From an uncultured bacterium (GTDB lineage Bacteria; Planctomycetota; UBA1135; GCA-002748355), in assembly GCA_937858895.1 (NCBI GenBank), contig CALLZN010000411.1:1-49201 (forward strand): 49,201 nt of DNA. The letters run 5' to 3'. Made by a program: the position numbers and the translations under genes. Each line of letters begins with the position of its first letter. The first letter of the stretch is position 1. This document shows positions 44,334-49,201 of the stretch, one piece after another. A model generated the notes under the pieces. The model did no database searches. It was not told the origin of the DNA and saw nothing but the letters and a program-made list of their open reading frames with translations.

Positions 44334-44411
44334 AGCTCGAGCGATTTTCCTCGACTATGCCTGACTGAAAACGACGCGGCCTCGGAACCAGGAACAAAAG
44401 GAGCTTGTTCC

Positions 44412-46073
44412 ATGTCGCTTCCAGTCACGCTACTTCGTTCTCTTCCCGTCGCCGCAGTGGCGACCTTCCTAGCCTCGACGTCGACTGCGCAGCTGCCACT
44501 GCGGCCGAATCAGGGTTACAACCTCTTCGAGCTCGAGGCCGTCCCGACCTCGTCCTTCGGCCGTCAAGTCGCTGGCTGCGGCGACGTCGACGCTGATGGC
44601 AGTCCGGACTGGCTCATCGGCGCGCCCTTCGACGCGACGGCAGGCACGCAGAGCGGTCGGGCTGTCGTCGTCTCGGGCCGAACGGGCCTCGAGATCCATC
44701 GCCTCGACGGTTCGCCCTTCTCGCAAGTCGGCTGGTCCATCATGGGCCTCGGCGACCTCGACCAGGATGGGCATGCCGACTTTGCGGTCACGGCCCTCGT
44801 CAGCGGAGTCATCCGCATCTACAGCGGCAAGCGTGGTGGCGTCCTGCGCGAGGTCAGCGGGAACGCGAACGAAGAGCGCTTCGGCTGGTCGGTCGCGCGT
44901 CTCGGCGACTGGGACGGCGACGGCGCGACCGACTTCGCCTGCTCGTCGCAGAGCGGCAACTACCCCTACACGGGTCGCGTACGCGTCGTGTCGGCAAAGG
45001 ACGGACGCCTGCTCTTCCAAATGGACGATCCCGCCGTGCACGGCCTCGGCTCGACGCTCGCCGCCGCTGGCGATGTCGATCGTGACGGACACGTAGACCT
45101 CCTCGTGCGCTCGCAGTGCGACGCGTCAGGAAACGCCAATCGTCCGCTGGTCTCGGTGATCAGCGGCAGGTCTGGCGTGCTTTTGCGGACCCTCGTCGGT
45201 GGCGAAGCCTCGTTCGGAACCTGCGTCGTCGGCGCCTTCGACCTCGACAAGGACGGCTACGACGACGTCGCGGTCGGGAGTCCGCGTGGGTCCGCTCAGT
45301 TCGAAGGGCGCTTCGAAGTCTACTCGGGACGCACGGGTCAGCTCTTGGTGGCGGCCGCGGGCGCGACGCCCTTCGAGGACTTCGGGACGTCGATCGCTTG
45401 CCTCGGCGACATCGACGAGGACGGCGCGGTCGACTTCGTCGTCGGCGCACCGAGCCGCGCAGTCGACCGGTTTCTGGCAGTCGGCAGAACATGCCTCCTC
45501 TCGGGCCGCGACGGACGTGTGCTCCGTGAGTACTGGGGCCGCCGCACCAAGGGGCACTTCGGATCGAGCGTGGCGGCCGCTGAGGACTTGAACGGCGACC
45601 ATGCGCCGGACTTCGTCGTCGGCGCACCGAGCGACGGATCGACCTACCGCGACGCCGAGGGTTTCATCGGTGGTCGCGTCCAGGCGCTGAGTTCCGCGGC
45701 GCTGAGCCTGTCGAGCGATGGGCACGTCTTCGACTCGCCGCAGCGCACGCGACGCATCGACTTCGATGCTGGCGTGGCGAACGCCGGCAAGGCCTGGCTC
45801 CTGCTCGGTTCCCTGAGCGGCGTCGGACCGACCAGGGTCCTCGGCTTCGAACTGCCACTGAGCATCGATGCCTACACGTCGTTCTTGCTGTCGGCGCCCA
45901 ACTCCGTCCTGCCAACAGTCGGTATCCTCGACGCAGGAGGGCGCGACACGCGGACGCTGCACGCGCCGGCCTGGCCGACGACGGCGTTTCATGCCTTCGT
46001 CGTCCTCGATTTTCAATCGCTCACGATCTGCTGCCCGAGTGTCGCCATGCCGATGACGGTGCTGCGCCGCTGA
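44412..46073 (+). CDS. Secreted FG-GAP repeat protein with C-terminal domain
   Basis: 553 residues, ATG preceded by AGGAG eight bases upstream. Signal peptide 1-26 (VTLLRSLPVAAVATFLASTSTA). About seven FG-GAP/integrin-alpha beta-propeller blades: FGRQVAGCGDVDADGSPDWL, QVGWSIMGLGDLDQDGHADF, FGWSVARLGDWDGDGATDFA, LGSTLAAAGDVDRDGHVDLL, FGTCVVGAFDLDKDGYDDVA, FGTSIACLGDIDEDGAVDFV and FGSSVAAAEDLNGDHAPDFV. The DxDxDG loops bind Ca2+ in the family. The end (about 447-553) resembles the C-terminus of the secreted subtilase at 15575. Likely an extracellular or surface adhesion or binding protein. It lies between the sigma factor and the kinase gene. Confidence 0.9.
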   Translation: MSLPVTLLRSLPVAAVATFLASTSTAQLPLRPNQGYNLFELEAVPTSSFGRQVAGCGDVDADGSPDWLIGAPFDATAGTQSGRAVVVSGRTGLEIHRLDGSPFSQVGWSIMGLGDLDQDGHADFAVTALVSGVIRIYSGKRGGVLREVSGNANEERFGWSVARLGDWDGDGATDFACSSQSGNYPYTGRVRVVSAKDGRLLFQMDDPAVHGLGSTLAAAGDVDRDGHVDLLVRSQCDASGNANRPLVSVISGRSGVLLRTLVGGEASFGTCVVGAFDLDKDGYDDVAVGSPRGSAQFEGRFEVYSGRTGQLLVAAAGATPFEDFGTSIACLGDIDEDGAVDFVVGAPSRAVDRFLAVGRTCLLSGRDGRVLREYWGRRTKGHFGSSVAAAEDLNGDHAPDFVVGAPSDGSTYRDAEGFIGGRVQALSSAALSLSSDGHVFDSPQRTRRIDFDAGVANAGKAWLLLGSLSGVGPTRVLGFELPLSIDAYTSFLLSAPNSVLPTVGILDAGGRDTRTLHAPAWPTTAFHAFVVLDFQSLTICCPSVAMPMTVLRR

Positions 46074-46100
46074 TCTCGAGCGAAGCTCTGGGCTGAAGCG

Positions 46101-48512
46101 ATGATGGCGGAGGACGACAACGGCGCGAACGGCGAGGACAGAGGCGAGGGCAACGGCGAGGGCGAGGGCTACGGCGAGGGTAACGCTGAGCAGCGCTTCG
46201 ACGACGCGCTGCGCCTGGCCTTCGCTTCGATGGCGACCGACCCAGGCGTCGGCGCGGGCAGGCCTCGCGAAAGACCACGCCAGCCGGCGATGGACGCGAC
46301 CTCGCGCTACCGCATTGGTGAGGAACTCGGCCGCGGCGGGCTAAGCGTCGGCGTGCGCGCGCACGAGCTCGTGCCGGGCCGCGACGTCGCGATGAAGTTC
46401 ATCGGCGAGACTTCCCGTGCGAGTGCCGAGGTCTTGCGCGCCTTCGAGGCCGAAGCGCGCCTCGTGGCCGGCCTCGCCCATCCCGGCATCGTGCAGGTCC
46501 ATGACTTCGGCGCGCGAGATGGGCAGCCCTTCTTCACGATGCAAGTCATCGAAGGGAGGACGGTCGCCGACCTGCTGCGTGTGCGCGCATCGACGAATGA
46601 CGATCGAGCGCGCTTCTTGTCGATCTTCGAACATGCTTGCAACGCCGTCGCCTTTGCCCATGCGCACAAGGTCGTGCACTGCGACATAAAGCCGAGCAAC
46701 GTCATGGTCGGCGCCTTCGGCGAGGTCCACGTCGTCGATTGGGGCATCGGCAAGGTCCTTGGCGAGGTCGAGCGACCCTTCGTCGCTGGGACGCCGCCCT
46801 ACATGGCCCCCGAGCAAGCGCGTGGCGAAGCCGTCGATGAGCGCAGTGATGTCTATGCGCTCGGCGCGCTGCTCTTCGAGATCCTCTCGGGTTCGAAGCT
46901 CGACAGCGCAGACGACGGTGCGCACGACAGCGCCGAGCGACTCACGCATGCTGGCGTCGACGCCGAGCTCGTGGACCTCGTCGTCGACTGCACGGCCACA
47001 ACTCCTTCGCGGCGGCCGCGCGACGCGGCGGCGATCGTCACCCGACTCAGCGCCTACCGCGAGCGAACGCATCGTGAGGCGATCGAAGCCCGCGAGGCGA
47101 TCGCGGCCGCTCGAGCGCGCGACGCCGCGGCGCAGCAGCGCCAGCGCATCGTCGTGGGCTTCGCCCTCCTCGTCTCGGCGGCTGCGGCCTTCGCCTTCTT
47201 CGCGCTGCATCGCGCCGAGCAGAACCTCGACAAGTTCCGTCTCGTCGCCCACGTGGAGAAGCTCCGGCGCGCGCAAGAAGCCGAAGCCACGACCTACCCC
47301 GCCCTGCCTGCGACCGTGCCCGCTCTGCGCTCGTGGCTGCAAGAAGCACGCTCGCTCGCCGACGCGCTGCCGCTTCTGCGCGCGCGCCGCGACGACCTCG
47401 AAGCGCGACTCACGGCCGGCGATGACGCCGATGAAACGCGCTTCCTGCACCGCAGCGTGCGCGACCTCGTCGACCAGGTCGAAGCGCTCACCGAGGGCAC
47501 GGACTCAGCGCTCGCGCGCGCGAGCGAGCGCCTGCAGTGGGCGACCACCATCGAGGCGCGGTCGATCGACGAACACCGCGTCGCCTGGCAGCGTGCGCGC
47601 GCGGCCGTCGAGGCCGATGCTCGCCTCGAGGGCCTCGACTTGTCGCCGCAAGTGGGCCTCGTGCCCTTGGGGGCCGACCCGCGGAGCGGCTTCGAAGAGT
47701 TCGTCGACCTGCGCTCTGGCAGAGCGATTCCAACCCGCGCTCCAGACGGACGCCTCCTCGAGTCCGAGACCAGCGGCATCGTCTTCGTGCTCTTGCCCGG
47801 GGCGCGCTTCCGCCTCGGCGAAGACGCGCCGTCGCCGGCCGCGAGCGTACCGGTGCACGAGGTCGAAGTCGGTCCCTTCTTCATCTCCAAGTACGAGATG
47901 ACCCAGGCTCAGTGGATGGCGCTCGATCGTGGACGCAACCCGAGCTTCCATGCCGCCGGACGCGGACGCAACACGCTGCGGAACCCGGTCGAAAGCGTGA
48001 GTTGGCAGGACGCCCGCGTTGTCCTCCGCCGGCATGGCCTCGATCTGCCGACCGAGGCGCGTTGGGAGTACGCTTGCCGCGCCGGCACGACGACGGCGTG
48101 GAGCACGGGACCAGATGCCCTGACGCTGCGTGGCGCTTGTAACCTGGCGGATCGGCACGCGGGCGCCGAGATCCCGGCCTGGCGCATCGACGAGCGGCTC
48201 GATGACGGCTGGACCTTTCATGCCCCGGTCGGGTCCTTCGACGCCAATGCCTTCGGCCTGCACGACATGCACGGCAACGTCGCCGAGTGGTGCCTGGAAG
48301 CCGCCAGCGCCGGCTACGACCAAGCCCTCGAGCCGAGCGAAGCGAAGGCTGCACGCCGCGCGGAAGCGAGTCCTTCGACGCAACGCATCGTGCGCGGCGG
48401 CAGCTGCGGCGAACGCCCGGACGCTGCGCGGTCGGCCTTCCGCGCGGTCTTCCCGGCCGACTTTCGCGTCTGGGCCATCGGCCTGCGCGTGGTGCGTGAG
48501 GTCCGACGCTGA
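46101..48512 (+). CDS. Ser/Thr protein kinase with membrane helix and FGE-like (SUMF1) domain
   Basis: 803 residues. A Gly/Glu-rich N-terminus ([14 protein letters not shown]) precedes the kinase domain (about 69-310). The glycine loop is [10 protein letters not shown] and the ATP Lys is in [17 protein letters not shown] is the catalytic loop (HCD for HRD), DWGIGK replaces DFG, and MAPEQ is the APE motif. Kinase residues Lys, Asp and Asn are all kept, so it should be active. One membrane helix follows ([20 protein letters not shown], about 349-369), then a helical stalk, then the FGE-sulfatase domain from about 550 ([59 protein letters not shown]). The catalytic cysteine pair of formylglycine-generating enzyme is absent, so the domain is probably a binding domain outside the membrane. 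Confidence 0.9.
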   Translation: MMAEDDNGANGEDRGEGNGEGEGYGEGNAEQRFDDALRLAFASMATDPGVGAGRPRERPRQPAMDATSRYRIGEELGRGGLSVGVRAHELVPGRDVAMKFIGETSRASAEVLRAFEAEARLVAGLAHPGIVQVHDFGARDGQPFFTMQVIEGRTVADLLRVRASTNDDRARFLSIFEHACNAVAFAHAHKVVHCDIKPSNVMVGAFGEVHVVDWGIGKVLGEVERPFVAGTPPYMAPEQARGEAVDERSDVYALGALLFEILSGSKLDSADDGAHDSAERLTHAGVDAELVDLVVDCTATTPSRRPRDAAAIVTRLSAYRERTHREAIEAREAIAAARARDAAAQQRQRIVVGFALLVSAAAAFAFFALHRAEQNLDKFRLVAHVEKLRRAQEAEATTYPALPATVPALRSWLQEARSLADALPLLRARRDDLEARLTAGDDADETRFLHRSVRDLVDQVEALTEGTDSALARASERLQWATTIEARSIDEHRVAWQRARAAVEADARLEGLDLSPQVGLVPLGADPRSGFEEFVDLRSGRAIPTRAPDGRLLESETSGIVFVLLPGARFRLGEDAPSPAASVPVHEVEVGPFFISKYEMTQAQWMALDRGRNPSFHAAGRGRNTLRNPVESVSWQDARVVLRRHGLDLPTEARWEYACRAGTTTAWSTGPDALTLRGACNLADRHAGAEIPAWRIDERLDDGWTFHAPVGSFDANAFGLHDMHGNVAEWCLEAASAGYDQALEPSEAKAARRAEASPSTQRIVRGGSCGERPDAARSAFRAVFPADFRVWAIGLRVVREVRR

Positions 48513-48528
48513 TGCGGCGTGAGCCTGC

Positions 48529-49201
48529 TCAGGTCGAAGGGAAGGGCACGATGATCTTCGCGTGGTGGACGACGCGTAGCCTCTTGTCTGCGAGCGGCGC
48601 ACGCGAGCCGGGTCGACGCAGCACGGCGTCGAGCAGGACGGCGCCGCCGAGCGGGACATCGATCGCGCGTCGCGGGTCGAAGCGCAGCTTCTTGCCGCGC
48701 GGCTCGCCGTTCCAGAACACCTGCACTTCGACGTAGGGCACGCGCGCTGGCAAGGCTTCGAAGCCGAGGCGCAGGGCGTAGGGCGCGGTGCTGGCCTCGG
48801 TCGGCGCTTCGACCGCGAGCGGCGCCTCCGCGACGGCCTCGAGTTCGAAGTCCGCGCGCAAGCGGCTCGCGCGCTGGAGCACGCGGGTCTGGCCGGTGTA
48901 GCCGCTGGCCTCGGCGCTGAGCCGCGTGCGCCGACCGGGCATCGCGAGCTCGTACTTGCTTCCAGGCGCGACCTCGACGAAGGCGGCGCCGAGTCGGGCC
49001 CATGCCGCCGGAATCAAAGCTTCGCTGCCGAAGAGGCTCGCACCCCACGGCGGCCGCGTCGCGTCGACGGCCAAGAGGCGGACGCGCAGCGGCACCGGGT
49101 CCCGTTGCTTCGAGCTGTCCGGCTCTGGCCGCAGGTTCACGACGCCCCTCACCGCCTCCGACGCTCGACTTGCGATGACGGCTTCGACGATGCGCGCGGT
49201 C
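48529..49201 (-). CDS. Exported-type beta-rich protein, C-terminal part (runs off window edge)
   Basis: The leftward frame is open to the window edge, so the gene starts outside. A GTG at 49152 could give a 207-residue protein, but the open frame continues 16 codons beyond it, so a longer product is likely. Visible text alternates strands and turns: VPLRVRLLAVDATRPPWG, LGAAFVEVAPGSKYELAMPG, RRTRLSAEASGYTGQ, YVEVQVFWNGEPRGKKLRFD and VVHHAKIIVPFPST. The pattern is Ig/carboxypeptidase-regulatory-like. It is convergent with the kinase-FGE gene, 16 bases apart. I recognise no family. Function unknown. Confidence 0.5.
   Translation of the reverse strand, partial: TARIVEAVIASRASEAVRGVVNLRPEPDSSKQRDPVPLRVRLLAVDATRPPWGASLFGSEALIPAAWARLGAAFVEVAPGSKYELAMPGRRTRLSAEASGYTGQTRVLQRASRLRADFELEAVAEAPLAVEAPTEASTAPYALRLGFEALPARVPYVEVQVFWNGEPRGKKLRFDPRRAIDVPLGGAVLLDAVLRRPGSRAPLADKRLRVVHHAKIIVPFPST

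Overview
The window looks like a piece of chromosome from a high-GC (about 65%) bacterium, most probably a member of the Planctomycetota. This is an inference from the gene mix. There is a Ser/Thr kinase with DWG in place of DFG fused to a sulfatase-modifying-factor (FGE-like) domain, with an ECF-type sigma factor and an FG-GAP repeat protein next to it. There are many secreted proteins and lipoproteins of unknown function, a DUF6677-like membrane protein, a YdjY-domain lipoprotein, and a McsA-McsB-ClpC set outside Firmicutes. There is no phage, plasmid, IS transposase, CRISPR array or rRNA. Three tRNA genes are present: Ser-UGA, Ser-GCU and Leu-GAG.

Layout, left to right. 1-7.5 kb: the start of a secreted alpha/beta hydrolase cut by the window edge, a glycosyltransferase, and a leftward run of asparaginase-like protein, NAD(P)H-hydrate dehydratase, a 965-residue exported helical-repeat protein and a YdjY lipoprotein. 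7.5-11 kb: a bifunctional-nuclease-family protein, an esterase between two tRNA-Ser genes, a small lipoprotein and a divergent MurD. 11-15.4 kb: mcsA-mcsB-clpC, the protein-arginine-phosphorylation and degradation system, closed by a hairpin. 15.5-19.5 kb: a secreted subtilase-like protein with an unusual active site, and DprA. 19.5-24.5 kb: a KAS III-like enzyme, two small membrane-protein genes, a methyltransferase, a thioesterase and a leucine-dehydrogenase-like enzyme. 24.7-37.2 kb: an accessory stretch of lipoproteins, exported proteins and membrane-anchored proteins, most without recognisable function, including a Ser/Arg/Pro-repeat TPR protein and a 249-bp near-perfect palindrome. 37.3-43.5 kb: an aminotransferase, an OB-fold/3'-5' exonuclease fusion, an HD phosphohydrolase, a soluble CZB chemoreceptor, and a pilin-like/PssD/PssE trio. 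43.6-49.2 kb: sigma factor, FG-GAP protein, kinase-FGE fusion and a partial unknown gene.

Functional links: McsB should mark proteins with phospho-arginine for ClpC, with McsA as adaptor. The leucine dehydrogenase, thioesterase and KAS III-like enzyme could bear on branched-chain acyl metabolism, but this rests on proximity only. PssD and PssE should form one two-subunit glycosyltransferase. The sigma factor, FG-GAP protein and kinase form a compact rightward block that may be a signalling and surface unit. Many adjacent genes overlap by four bases (ATGA or TTGA), so translational coupling seems common. The best candidates for something new are a C-terminal domain shared by two secreted proteins, the palindromic element, the OB/exonuclease protein beside an HD phosphohydrolase, and the subtilase with a replaced catalytic aspartate.
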